The notes under the pieces are model-generated. The model made no database searches and was not told the origin of the DNA. It saw only the letters and a list, made by a program, of their open reading frames with translations. 64,000 nucleotides of DNA from Anaeromusa acidaminophila DSM 3853. GTDB taxonomy: Bacteria > Bacillota > Negativicutes > Anaeromusales > Anaeromusaceae. This document shows, piece by piece, positions 55,003 through 62,960 of this stretch. Position 1 is the stretch's first letter, and every line of letters starts with the position of its first letter. The stretch is from positions 117,600-181,599 of the forward strand of contig NZ_KB894585.1 in NCBI RefSeq assembly GCF_000374545.1, read 5' to 3'. Made by a program: the position numbers and the translations under genes.

Positions 55003-55362
55003 ATGCCGAAAAGACCGAACATCCCATGCAAGCATTCCGGCTGCGCGAGGCTCATTTCTTACGGTTCGCAGTACTGTGAGGAACACGCGACGATGCACCG
55101 TCACGACGTGAAAGGCACGAAGGAAAAAGGATATAACAGTCGCTGGCGTGGGGTAAGAGCAAGGTTCTTAAAAGCACATCCATTGTGCGCGAAGTGCCTT
55201 GAAAACGGGCGGCTTGAGAAAGCCACGGTGGTGGATCACATTGTTCCCCATCGAGGCGACCGTAAACTATTCTGGAATGAAAGCAACTGGCAACCATTGT
55301 GCAAATCATGCCACGATACAAAAACAATGACCGAGGACCGGTACCAGGAATTCAAGTACTAA
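55003..55362 (+). CDS. HNH endonuclease
   Basis: A 119-residue HNH nuclease. Zinc-binding CxxC motifs are CAKCLENG and LCKSCHD; the catalytic core is VVDHIVPHRGD and ESNWQPLCKSCHDTKT. A further N-terminal Cys/His group (CKHSGCARLI, YCEEH) may bind a second zinc. AGGAG precedes the start. In HK97-like phages this nuclease works with terminase at the cos site and normally lies beside the terminase genes; here they are 5 kb downstream. Confidence 0.92.
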   Translation: MPKRPNIPCKHSGCARLISYGSQYCEEHATMHRHDVKGTKEKGYNSRWRGVRARFLKAHPLCAKCLENGRLEKATVVDHIVPHRGDRKLFWNESNWQPLCKSCHDTKTMTEDRYQEFKY

Positions 55363-55470
55363 CCCCCAGGGGCGGTCTGAATCTCTGTGAGCCGCCAGCG
55401 CCAAGACCGCCGCCCCCCTTCGCGTGAAAAATCGCAGAATTAGCAAGGGGGGATACCTAAGGCTAGATTC
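55363..55470. other. GC-rich region after HNH, candidate cos site
   Basis: CCCCCAGGGGCGGTC at the left, CAAGACCGCCGCCCCCC in the middle (GGCGGTCT/AGACCGCC form an inverted repeat) and CAAGGGGGGATACC at the right. Such a block of G/C runs directly after HNH in an otherwise AT-rich prophage resembles cos regions of HNH-encoding siphophages. The bases from 55,471 to 55,554 show nothing. Confidence 0.35.
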
Positions 55471-55554
55471 TTTTGCTCCTCAACATTAAATTATCGCGAA
55501 AGTATGGCGCTTGGAAGGGTTTCTAAGTAATATTACTTTTGCCAAAATATTAGT

Positions 55555-55606
55555 AAAAAAGCTGTAAAACAATTGCTTAAATGCAACGTTTTGCAGCTTT
55601 TTTATA
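55555..55606 (+). terminator. Terminator upstream of the zinc-finger gene
   Basis: AAAAAAGCTGTAAAAC / GTTTTGCAGCTTTTTT, 16-base stem with one G-U pair, 17-base loop, then TATAT. Confidence 0.85.
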
Positions 55607-55635
55607 TTCAAATTACGCAGAAAGGATGTGAAGCA

Positions 55636-56109
55636 ATGACAGACATTCAATCAAAACAGATACGTGAGTTTCGCATGAAGGGTGTAGGCTATAAAGCCAT
55701 TGCTTCTGTTCTGGGGCTGTCTAGAGATAGCGTGAGAAACTACTGCAAAAGCCATGGATTAGATGGTTATGCTACAGAAGTAGTATTGAATATGCAAGAA
55801 GAAACTCAAGATGGAATTACATGCCCATGCTGTGGACAATCAATAGAGCAACCGAATATAGGACGAAAGCGGAAATTTTGCTCAGAAGCATGCAGGCGCG
55901 AATGGTGGGCTACTCATCCCGAGGATTCTCAAAAAAAAGAAACTGCTTTTTATGAAAAGTCCTGTGTATACTGTGGGCAGCAATTTACGGCATATGGAAA
56001 TAAAAATAGAAGATATTGTCGTCATGAATGTTATGTTCATGATCGATTCTGGAGGGAGGAAGAAGGTAGAGAACCCTATGTAGGTCCCGAGAAAAGTGAG
56101 GAGGTATAG
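55636..56109 (+). CDS. HTH and double zinc-finger phage protein
   Basis: A 157-residue protein. Residues 5-45 are an HTH (IREFRMKGVGYKAIASVLGLSRDSVRNYCKSHGL). Two treble-clef zinc fingers follow: CPCCGQSIEQ ... RKRKFCSEACRREWW and CVYCGQQFTAYG ... NRRYCRHECY. ATG 55636 follows AAAGGATGTG. Such genes are common before phage DNA methyltransferases. It ends one base before the next ATG region. Confidence 0.78.
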   Translation: MTDIQSKQIREFRMKGVGYKAIASVLGLSRDSVRNYCKSHGLDGYATEVVLNMQEETQDGITCPCCGQSIEQPNIGRKRKFCSEACRREWWATHPEDSQKKETAFYEKSCVYCGQQFTAYGNKNRRYCRHECYVHDRFWREEEGREPYVGPEKSEEV

Positions 56110-56110
56110 C

Positions 56111-57379
56111 ATGAGTGAAATGACATGGCAATTGTTGCCGATAGAAGTTCTTTGCCCTGCGGCATATAATCCGCGCAAAAAGTTGAAAGCAGGAGATAAG
56201 GAATATGCGAAGATTAAAAATTCTATTTTGGAATTTGGCTATGTAGAGCCTATTATTGTGAATTATGATATGACGGTTATCGGTGGTCACCAACGCCTGA
56301 CCGTACTGAAAGACCTTGGATACGAAAAAGTGCAGTGTGTGGTAGTCGATATTAAAGACGAGAATAAAGTCAAGGCGCTCAATATTGCGCTTAATAAAAT
56401 TACAGGTGTTTGGAATGAAGAGCTTCTTGCTGACTTGATTGTGGATTTGCAGACTGCTAATTTTAATACGGACTTCACAGGATTTGAAGCGCCGGAAATT
56501 GAGCAACTTTTTTCAAAGGTCCACAACAAGGAAATCAAGGAAGACGATTTCGATGTGGACGTAGCTTTAAAGAAGCCGATTATTTCTCAAAAAGGCGACA
56601 TATGGCTACTCGGCAAACATCGACTTATTTGCGGTGATGCTATTTTACCAGAGACGTATACAGCGCTTATGAATGGTAGTAAAGCTAATTTAGTCGTAAC
56701 CGACCCACCATACAATGTTAACGTCGAGGAAACCGCCGGAAAAATTAAAAACGACAATATGCCGGATGCAGATTTTTATAAATTCTTATTTGCAGCATTC
56801 GTCAATATGGAGCAGAACATGGAGAACGACGCATCCATCTATGTGTTCCACGCAGATACCCAGGGGCTTAATTTCCGCAAATCATTTACCGATGCCGGTT
56901 TCTATCTTTCCGGCTGCTGCATTTGGAAGAAAAACGCACTGGTTCTTGGTCGGTCCCCGTACCAGTGGCAGCATGAGCCCTGTTTGTTTGGATGGAAGAG
57001 AGGCGGCAAGCACCAGTGGTACACCGACCGAAAGCAGACCACCATTTGGGAATATGACAGACCGAAGGCCTCAAAAGAGCATCCAACGATGAAGCCCGTG
57101 GCTTTGATGGCTTATCCCATTCAAAACTCCTGCATGAGCAATTGTATCGTGCTTGACCCCTTCCTTGGCAGCGGCTCCACGATGATCGCCTGTGAGCAGA
57201 CGGGGCGTATCTGCTACGGCATTGAGTTGGATGAGAAGTTTGCTGATGTTATTGTTAACCGCTTTGTGGAACAGACCGGAAACAGTGAAAGTGTTTTTTT
57301 ACTGCGTGATGGATCTCAAATCCCTTATGATAAGGTTCCACGCCCGGCAGCGGACACAACAGAAAATATAGAAATATGA
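56111..57379 (+). CDS. ParB-like nuclease domain fused to DNA methyltransferase
   Basis: A 422-residue phage protein. Residues 5-95 form a ParB/sulfiredoxin-type domain (NPRKKLKAGDKEYAKIKNSI, VIGGHQRLTVLKDLGY). Residues 160-415 are an amino-DNA methyltransferase with VTDPPYNV as catalytic motif, KEHPTMKPVALM, and the SAM motif LDPFLGSGSTMIACEQTGR. ATG 56111 follows GAGAAAAGTGAGGAGG. Orphan methyltransferases of this build modify phage or host DNA without a nuclease partner; target unknown. Confidence 0.9.
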   Translation: MSEMTWQLLPIEVLCPAAYNPRKKLKAGDKEYAKIKNSILEFGYVEPIIVNYDMTVIGGHQRLTVLKDLGYEKVQCVVVDIKDENKVKALNIALNKITGVWNEELLADLIVDLQTANFNTDFTGFEAPEIEQLFSKVHNKEIKEDDFDVDVALKKPIISQKGDIWLLGKHRLICGDAILPETYTALMNGSKANLVVTDPPYNVNVEETAGKIKNDNMPDADFYKFLFAAFVNMEQNMENDASIYVFHADTQGLNFRKSFTDAGFYLSGCCIWKKNALVLGRSPYQWQHEPCLFGWKRGGKHQWYTDRKQTTIWEYDRPKASKEHPTMKPVALMAYPIQNSCMSNCIVLDPFLGSGSTMIACEQTGRICYGIELDEKFADVIVNRFVEQTGNSESVFLLRDGSQIPYDKVPRPAADTTENIEI

Positions 57380-57392
57380 GGTCTGGATTGTC

Positions 57393-57435
57393 TTGACTTA
57401 TGTGCCTTTCAGAGTGATGTATGTAGTACCAAAAA
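57393..57435 (+). promoter_or_regulatory. Shared upstream element, copy 1
   Basis: TTATGTGCCTTTCAGAGTGATG...TAGTACCAAAA, preceded by a TTGACT at 57393. The same roughly 37-base sequence stands in front of the amidoligase gene (58620-58660). Probably a common promoter or activator site. Confidence 0.6.
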
Positions 57436-57453
57436 ATAAAGGAGGTTCAGCAC

Positions 57454-58227
57454 ATGATTATCAAGACAAATACGGATAACCGAAAAGCACTGGTCAAGGC
57501 AATCAGCGAGTTCACGGGCGAGGAGCAAAGCTACCTCGGCCTGCCAAGCTATGCATATCGAGTCGGCGAATTCATCATTGACCGCGACGGTGGGATAACC
57601 TGTGAAACCGATGATGGTTATAAGAAGTTGAAAGAGCATTTAATAGAACTTGGCTATCTTGAGTCTGAAGTTGAAGAATTGAATATCAGCATTCCCGCCG
57701 ACGGAATGGATATGAACGCCCTTCGCAACCTGGTCTTTATGCTTCACAGCAAGCAATACCTTTTGAACCGGGTGGTGGGGCGCAACAGTTTTTCTGTCAG
57801 CGAGGACTTGATTAAAGCGCTTGAAACGAACCCGCCTGAAACTAAAGAAGCGTTACTCGCTCTCTGTGGGGCGGACAGCGGTGAAGCAACAATCCAGGAC
57901 ATGGCTTTTGACGAAGAGACGGTTACCTTCACATTTCCTTTTTCAGAAAAACCCGCCAAGAACAGAGCCTATGCGGAACTGGCGGCCTTCATGGTGGCAC
58001 AGGCAAGGGAAGCAAAGCGGGTAAGCGCCAAGGAGCAGAAACCTGAAAACGAAAAATACTACCTTCGCAGTTGGCTTTTGCGTTTGGGGCTTTCGGGCGA
58101 AGGCGGCAAGGTTTCAAGAAAAGCTCTTCTTGCGGGCCTCAAGGGCCACACAGCCTTCAGAACTCCCGCTGATGAGGAGAAGCATAAAGCTCGTCTGCTT
58201 GCGGAAAAAGCGCGCATGAAGGAATAG
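57454..58227 (+). CDS. Virulence-related-type prophage protein sharing a C-terminal module with the amidoligase
   Basis: A 257-residue protein of a family often labelled virulence-related in Firmicute prophages. Residues 1-80 have IKTNTDNRKALVKAISEFTGEEQ and an IDRDGGI turn. Residues 85-185 are of unknown fold (MDMNALRNLVFMLHSKQYLLNRV). Residues 199-236 (NEKYYLRSWLLRLGL ... AFR) match the C-terminus of the downstream amidoligase at about half of 38 positions. AGGAGG precedes the start. The upstream element is shared with the amidoligase too, so the two are probably co-regulated and act together. Confidence 0.7.
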   Translation: MIIKTNTDNRKALVKAISEFTGEEQSYLGLPSYAYRVGEFIIDRDGGITCETDDGYKKLKEHLIELGYLESEVEELNISIPADGMDMNALRNLVFMLHSKQYLLNRVVGRNSFSVSEDLIKALETNPPETKEALLALCGADSGEATIQDMAFDEETVTFTFPFSEKPAKNRAYAELAAFMVAQAREAKRVSAKEQKPENEKYYLRSWLLRLGLSGEGGKVSRKALLAGLKGHTAFRTPADEEKHKARLLAEKARMKE

Positions 58228-58239
58228 GAGGCTTTAATA

Positions 58240-58551
58240 ATGAAAGCACTTTTCGGAAGAAAAATGGTCGATATTGAAGAACTAAGGGATGCCACCATAA
58301 ATGCTAAAAAAGAAGGATTTGTTGGATCGGCTTATAGGGTTACTAAAGAGGTCGCACTTAGTGACATCGATTTTAAAGAATTTACAAAGGACCTGCTTGA
58401 GGACCAGCCTTGGATTGATAAAGACGATGGCGGTTCAAATAAAAACGGCGAAATCAGGTGCATCAGGGTGCTTAACCTGCTGACAGGAGAGAGGGTTTTG
58501 GTAAACAGTGAAGGTTACAATTACTCGAGAAATACAGCAATAGAAGAATAA
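58240..58551 (+). CDS. Small prophage protein of unknown function
   Basis: A 103-residue protein 12 bases after the preceding gene, with AGGAGG before the ATG. It starts KALFGRKMVDIEELRDATINAKKEGFVGSAY and contains the acidic DLLEDQPWIDKDDGG. The end, RVLNLLTGERVLVNSEGYNYSRN, suggests a beta hairpin domain. I do not recognise a family with certainty. Confidence 0.65.
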   Translation: MKALFGRKMVDIEELRDATINAKKEGFVGSAYRVTKEVALSDIDFKEFTKDLLEDQPWIDKDDGGSNKNGEIRCIRVLNLLTGERVLVNSEGYNYSRNTAIEE

Positions 58552-58617
58552 GAGAAGCAAACTGCATACAGTTTTCAGCCTGAAAAATAGTTGTGTTTAT
58601 TCAAAAATAGTACTGGA

Positions 58618-58662
58618 TATTATGTGCTTTTAGAGTGATATATAGTACTACCAAAAGGAAAG
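58618..58662 (+). promoter_or_regulatory. Shared upstream element, copy 2
   Basis: TTATGTGCTTTTAGAGTGATATATAGTACTACCAAAA, a near copy of 57398-57434, 30 bases before the amidoligase gene. Confidence 0.6.
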
Positions 58663-58691
58663 AAACACACATTTTGAAAGGGTGAAAACAG

Positions 58692-59585
58692 ATGAAAACG
58701 CAGAAATTCGGGATTGAAATCGAAATGACAGGCATCACGAGAGAGCAAGCGGCCAAGGTTATAGCAGCCTACTTCCAAACAGGCGAAACCAATTACGTTG
58801 GCGGCACCTACCGCACCTACGAAGCCAAAGACTGCAAGGGCAGAGCATGGAAAGCCATGTACGACTCAAGCATTGTTGCCGAGAAGAAGGTCGGCGGTTC
58901 AATAACCTCCGCAGGAGATGAATACAAGACCGAGGTGGTCAGCCCCATCTTGACTTACGATGACATTGCGGATTTGCAGGAACTGGTCAGGCAGCTTCGG
59001 CACAAGGGCGCGATTGTGAACGCCTCCTGCGGAATACACGTTCATGTCGGGGCAGAGAGATTCACACCGCAGACCCTCCGCAATATCGTCAACATCATCG
59101 CAAGCAAGGAGGACATTCTTTACAAAGCCCTTCAGATAGACCCAAGACGCCTTCGTTACTGCAAAAAGACCAACGAGGAACTGCTTGAAACCATCAACCG
59201 CAGGAAGCCCCAGACAATGGCGCAGCTTGCGGACATCTGGTACGCAGAAGACCCTTATGGCAGAGACCGCCATTACAACAACACCCGCTATCACGGCTTG
59301 AACCTCCATGCCACCTTTACCAAAGGCACGGTCGAGTTCAGACTTTTCAACTCCACCACCCACGCAGGAGAGATTAGAGCCTACATACAGTTCTGCCTGG
59401 CAGTTTGCCACCAAGCCTTGACACAGAAGAAGGCTTCCGCAAGAAGAACGGTCACCGATAACGAAAAGTACGCCTTCAGATGCTGGATGCTCCGTTTGGG
59501 ACTTATCGGGAGCGAGTTCAAGACTTGCAGACTGCACTTCCTCAAGCACCTTGAAGGCAACTCGGCTTGGAGACAGGTTGCTTGA
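58692..59585 (+). CDS. Amidoligase-family enzyme
   Basis: A 297-residue protein of the glutamine-synthetase-like amidoligase family. FGIEIEMTGITREQAA opens the catalytic barrel, followed by DEYKTEVVSPILTYDD, ASCGIHVHVGAERF, and GLNLHATFTKGTVEFRLFNST, the strand set carrying the ATP/metal-binding Glu and His residues. Residues 257-294 repeat the C-terminal module of the gene at 57454. Family members are predicted to form amide bonds between an amino group and a carboxylate, in peptide tags or cell-surface peptides. Followed by a cyclotransferase gene. Confidence 0.88.
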   Translation: MKTQKFGIEIEMTGITREQAAKVIAAYFQTGETNYVGGTYRTYEAKDCKGRAWKAMYDSSIVAEKKVGGSITSAGDEYKTEVVSPILTYDDIADLQELVRQLRHKGAIVNASCGIHVHVGAERFTPQTLRNIVNIIASKEDILYKALQIDPRRLRYCKKTNEELLETINRRKPQTMAQLADIWYAEDPYGRDRHYNNTRYHGLNLHATFTKGTVEFRLFNSTTHAGEIRAYIQFCLAVCHQALTQKKASARRTVTDNEKYAFRCWMLRLGLIGSEFKTCRLHFLKHLEGNSAWRQVA

Positions 59586-59674
59586 AGGAATTAGCCACAG
59601 GCACACCAAGGGCGGCGCGACCGCCCTTTAGGCGGTGAAAGGGAAAACGACTTTCGGAAAGGATGGATTGAAGC

Positions 59675-60133
59675 ATGAAAACAAAACTCTACATCGCATA
59701 CGGCAGCAACATGGATATACGCCAGATGTCTTTCCGCTGTCCAACGGCGAAACTCATATGCACATCGGAAGTGGAAGGCTACCGGCTGCTCTTTAGGGGT
59801 TCGCAGACAGGGGCTTACGCCACTATTGAAAAGGCGGACGGCTACAAGGTTCCGGTCATCGTCTGGGAAATCGGCGAAACAGATGAAATGAACCTTGACC
59901 GCTATGAGGGCTTTCCAACATTTTACTATAAGAAAGACCTGACCGTTTCCGTAAACGGCAAGCGGGAAAAGGCTATGGCCTACATCATGGATGAACGCAG
60001 ACCTCTTGGCGAACCCAGCTACCGATACTACAAGGTGGTCGAGGACGCCTACTCCGAGTTCCATTTGGATATAAACATTCTGGAAAAGGCCCTTGAGGAC
60101 ACCATTGCGGAGGCGGACGGCGATGTTTATTAA
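59675..60133 (+). CDS. Gamma-glutamylcyclotransferase/AIG2-like protein
   Basis: A 152-residue GGCT-fold protein. YIAYGSNMDIRQMSFRCP is the substrate loop (YGSN), and DRYEGFPTFYYKKDL holds the catalytic Glu region. It can release gamma-glutamyl groups as 5-oxoproline. Amidoligase and AIG2-like genes occur together in phages and have been proposed as a make-and-remove pair for peptide modification. It overlaps the next gene by 11 bases. Confidence 0.88.
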   Translation: MKTKLYIAYGSNMDIRQMSFRCPTAKLICTSEVEGYRLLFRGSQTGAYATIEKADGYKVPVIVWEIGETDEMNLDRYEGFPTFYYKKDLTVSVNGKREKAMAYIMDERRPLGEPSYRYYKVVEDAYSEFHLDINILEKALEDTIAEADGDVY

Positions 60134-60347
60134 GCGAGAAATAGTCGAGCGCCTACGCAAACAATACCCCGCCGGCACCAGAGTGGAGCTTATCCGTATG
60201 GAGGATGAACAAGCGCCGCCCATCGGTACTAGAGGCACGGTGGTTGGTGTTGATGATATGGGAAGTATTATGGTTGCTTGGGATAGTGGAGGGAGTTTGA
60301 GTGTACTTTATGGTGAGGATTTATGCCGTAAAATTGAAAATAAGTAA
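60123..60347 (+). CDS. DUF4314 protein
   Basis: A 74-residue protein, start ATG 60123 inside the preceding gene. VERLRKQYPAGTRVELIRMEDEQAPPIGTRGTVVGVDDMGSIMVAWDSGG is the DUF4314 pattern, an SH3-like small beta barrel common near amidoligase genes in Firmicute prophages. Function unknown. Confidence 0.8.
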   Translation: MFIKREIVERLRKQYPAGTRVELIRMEDEQAPPIGTRGTVVGVDDMGSIMVAWDSGGSLSVLYGEDLCRKIENK

Positions 60348-60365
60348 ATAGAATCATTTTAGAGC

Positions 60366-60391
60366 AAAGACTTCTTCGGAGGTCTTTTTTC
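60366..60391 (+). terminator. Terminator before terminase genes
   Basis: AGACTTC-TTCG-GAGGTCT, a seven-base stem capped by a UUCG tetraloop, then six T. Confidence 0.85.
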
Positions 60392-60421
60392 TTTGCAAGC
60401 CAAGAGAAGGAGGTGGGGAAT

Positions 60422-60904
60422 ATGGCGCAACGAGGAAGAAAGCCAAAACCAACCGCGATGAAAGTGCTAGAAGGCAATCCAGGCGGCAGACCGCTCAATA
60501 AAAATGAACCCAAGCCAGATAAAAAAGCCCCTCGCTGTCCGGCTTGGCTAGAAGAGGAAGCAAAAAAAGAATGGAAACGTATGGGGAAAACACTAGAGCA
60601 GTTAGGTCTATTAACTGAAATGGATATGGCAGCGTTTGCTGGGTATTGCCAAGCCTATGCTAGGTGGAAGGAAGCCGAAGAGTTTATTAGTCAGCATGGT
60701 ACCATGATTCGTACGCCAAACGGATATTTGCAGCAGGTGCCACAGGTATCGATTGCACAAACAAATTTAAAAATTATGCTCAAGTTCTGTGAGCAGTTTG
60801 GGCTGACTCCGTCGGCACGGAGCCGGATTGCTACCGAAAGTAGTCCGCAGGAAGCAGACCCAATGGAGCTTATTTTGCTGCATGGAGGAAAAAGCCATGT
60901 ATGA
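60422..60904 (+). CDS. Phage terminase small subunit, P27 family
   Basis: A 160-residue DNA-packaging protein. It starts QRGRKPKPTAMKVLEGNPGGRPLNKNEPKP, the P27 family N-terminus, then CPAWLEEEAKKEWKRM and the helical LTEMDMAAFAGYCQAYARW, and LKIMLKFCEQFGLTPSARSRI. Recognises the packaging site and passes DNA to the large subunit. ATG 60422 follows GGAGGTGG. Overlaps the large-subunit gene by eight bases. Confidence 0.93.
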   Translation: MAQRGRKPKPTAMKVLEGNPGGRPLNKNEPKPDKKAPRCPAWLEEEAKKEWKRMGKTLEQLGLLTEMDMAAFAGYCQAYARWKEAEEFISQHGTMIRTPNGYLQQVPQVSIAQTNLKIMLKFCEQFGLTPSARSRIATESSPQEADPMELILLHGGKSHV

Positions 60905-62444
60905 TGAAAATAAGGCGCAGCGTACTGTTCAGTTTATTAATTGCTTAAAACACACCAAGGGACAGTGGCGAGGAGTTCCTTTTGAGCTTTTACCCTGGCA
61001 GGATAAAATAATCTGCGATATTTTTGGAACCGTGAAAGAAAGTGGTTATCGGCAATATAACACGGCTTACATTGAAATTCCAAAGAAAAACGGTAAAAGT
61101 GAATTGGCGGCGGCAGTTGCCCTATATATGACATGCGGTGATAGTGAGTGGGGTGCAGAAGTGTATGGCTGTGCTTCTGATCGCCAACAGGCATCCATTG
61201 TATTTGATGTAGCAGTGGATATGGTTGATCAATGTCCGGCACTTAAAAAAAGGATTAAACCGATTATGTCAGTAAAACGACTTGTGTATCAGCCAACCAA
61301 CAGTTTTTATCAAGTTCTATCCGCAGAAGCTTATACTAAGCATGGACTGAATGTGCATGCGGTGGTATTTGATGAACTACACGCACAGCCAAACCGCAAT
61401 CTCTATGATGTTATGACCAAAGGCTCCGGTGATGCGAGAACACAGCCACTATTTTTTCTTATTACTACTGCTGGCAATGACCGTAATTCAATTTGTTATG
61501 AAGTACATCAAAAAGCAAAAGATGTTTTAAAAGGTAAAAAAATTGACAAAACCTTTTATTCGGCTATTTATGGCATGGAAGATAACGATGACTGGGGCAA
61601 GGAAGAAAACTGGTATAAGGCAAATCCATCCCTTGGACATACCATTGATATAGAAAAAGTTAGAGCTGCTTTTCAGAGCGCCAAAGAGAATTTGGCAGAA
61701 GAAAATTTATTTCGTCAATTGCGGCTGAACCAGTGGGTCAAACAATCAATACGCTGGATGCAGATGGATCGTTGGGATGAATGTGCGTTTCCGACAGAAC
61801 TCGATATGTTGAGTGGCAGAGAGTGTTATGGGGGCTTGGATTTATCTAGCACTACAGATATTACTGCGTTTGTTTTAGTGTTTCCACCACGAGATGAGGA
61901 AGAAAAATTTATTGTGTTACCATACTTTTGGATTCCGGCAGATAACCTTGCAACAAGAGTGAGGCGTGATCATGTGCCATATGATATTTGGGATCAGCAG
62001 GGGTATATCAAAACCACAGAAGGGAATGTAGTACATTATGGATTTATCGAAGCGTTTATTGAGGAACTCAATACTGCGTACAACATCAAAGAAATTGCTT
62101 TTGATAGATGGGGCGCCGTCCAAATGGTGCAGAATCTTGAAGGTATGGGGTTTACGGTGGTACCTTTTGGACAAGGTTATAAGGATATGTCGCCAGCTTC
62201 TAAGGAACTAATGAAACTAGTATTAGAAAAGAAAGTGTCACATGGTGGCAATCCAGTGCTACGGTGGATGATGGATAACATTTATGTGAAGACCGATCCG
62301 GCTGGCAATATTAAACCGGACAAAGAAAAAAGCACCGATCGTATTGACGGTGCTGTTGCACTTATAATGGCGTTGGATCGAGCTATTCGGAATGGCGGTT
62401 ATAGTGGTAGCGTATACGATCAACGGGGGATTTTGGTATTATAA
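60897..62444 (+). CDS. Phage terminase large subunit
   Basis: A 515-residue packaging motor. The ATPase part has IEIPKKNGKSELAAAVAL (Walker A-like, GKS) and VVFDELHAQPNRNLYD (Walker B). The nuclease part has GLDLSSTTDITAF, AFDRWGAVQMVQNLE and KSTDRIDGAVALIMALD, the RNase H-like acidic residues. Belongs to the P27/HK97-like group (TerL family 1). The start ATG 60897 follows GGAGG. Confidence 0.94.
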   Translation: MYDENKAQRTVQFINCLKHTKGQWRGVPFELLPWQDKIICDIFGTVKESGYRQYNTAYIEIPKKNGKSELAAAVALYMTCGDSEWGAEVYGCASDRQQASIVFDVAVDMVDQCPALKKRIKPIMSVKRLVYQPTNSFYQVLSAEAYTKHGLNVHAVVFDELHAQPNRNLYDVMTKGSGDARTQPLFFLITTAGNDRNSICYEVHQKAKDVLKGKKIDKTFYSAIYGMEDNDDWGKEENWYKANPSLGHTIDIEKVRAAFQSAKENLAEENLFRQLRLNQWVKQSIRWMQMDRWDECAFPTELDMLSGRECYGGLDLSSTTDITAFVLVFPPRDEEEKFIVLPYFWIPADNLATRVRRDHVPYDIWDQQGYIKTTEGNVVHYGFIEAFIEELNTAYNIKEIAFDRWGAVQMVQNLEGMGFTVVPFGQGYKDMSPASKELMKLVLEKKVSHGGNPVLRWMMDNIYVKTDPAGNIKPDKEKSTDRIDGAVALIMALDRAIRNGGYSGSVYDQRGILVL

Positions 62445-62852
62445 TTAGCAATCTACAATTTGTTTAACTACTTTCTGAGTTTCTCCTCCTGTATACTCGT
62501 AATTCATTGCGGTCACGAAGAACTGTAGGTTTAATTCCAAAGAAAGGCGGCTTTTGTTTTTGGTTGTATAGCCAAAGGGGAGCATAGCTGTTTTTACCAT
62601 GCGACCTATGGTTTGCTTAACCGTATCATTAGATAAGTCTAGATCGCAAGTAGGATCGTTCAAACAATAATCTTCGACTTGCTTGGCGCAAGCAGACAAT
62701 GCAGGACGACCATTTTCGGAAGCTTCAACAAATTTAATGCGAACGTCATCATCCCATATAATTTCGTCATAAATGTGTTTCGCAGACGAACTGTGTTGTA
62801 TAACTTTGTTGGTTGGAAACGAGGTTACAAAAGAATCAAATGATGGTTTCAT
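62445..62852 (-). CDS. Lone minus-strand prophage gene of unknown function
   Basis: A 135-residue protein on the strand opposite to all packaging genes. It starts KPSFDSFVTSFPTNKVIQHSSSAKHIYDEIIWDDDVRIKF and has three cysteines (SACAKQVEDYCLNDPTCDLDL). No family recognised. GAGAGGG lies seven bases before ATG. Its stop touches the terminase stop, and its promoter region contains a large hairpin (62881-62927). Behaves like a moron gene expressed from the prophage. Confidence 0.65.
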   Translation of the reverse strand: MKPSFDSFVTSFPTNKVIQHSSSAKHIYDEIIWDDDVRIKFVEASENGRPALSACAKQVEDYCLNDPTCDLDLSNDTVKQTIGRMVKTAMLPFGYTTKNKSRLSLELNLQFFVTAMNYEYTGGETQKVVKQIVDC

Positions 62853-62880
62853 ATGTTTATCCCTCTCTTTTAATTACTAT

Positions 62881-62927
62881 AAGGTGCGATATGCAACCTT
62901 TAATAATAAGGTAACATATCGCACCTT
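62881..62927. promoter_or_regulatory. Large palindrome in the divergent region between the minus-strand gene and the portal gene
   Basis: AAGGTGCGATATG at 62881-62893 and its exact complement at 62915-62927. Inside, ACCTT/AAGGT extends the pairing, giving an almost 20-base stem with a TAATAAT loop. On the minus strand TTGACA lies at 62936-62931 just outside. Likely operator overlapping the promoter of the minus-strand gene; the T run at 62940-62947 also allows a terminator reading on the plus strand. Confidence 0.6.
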
Positions 62928-62960
62928 TAATGTCAAATTATTTTTTTCAGGAGGTCATCG

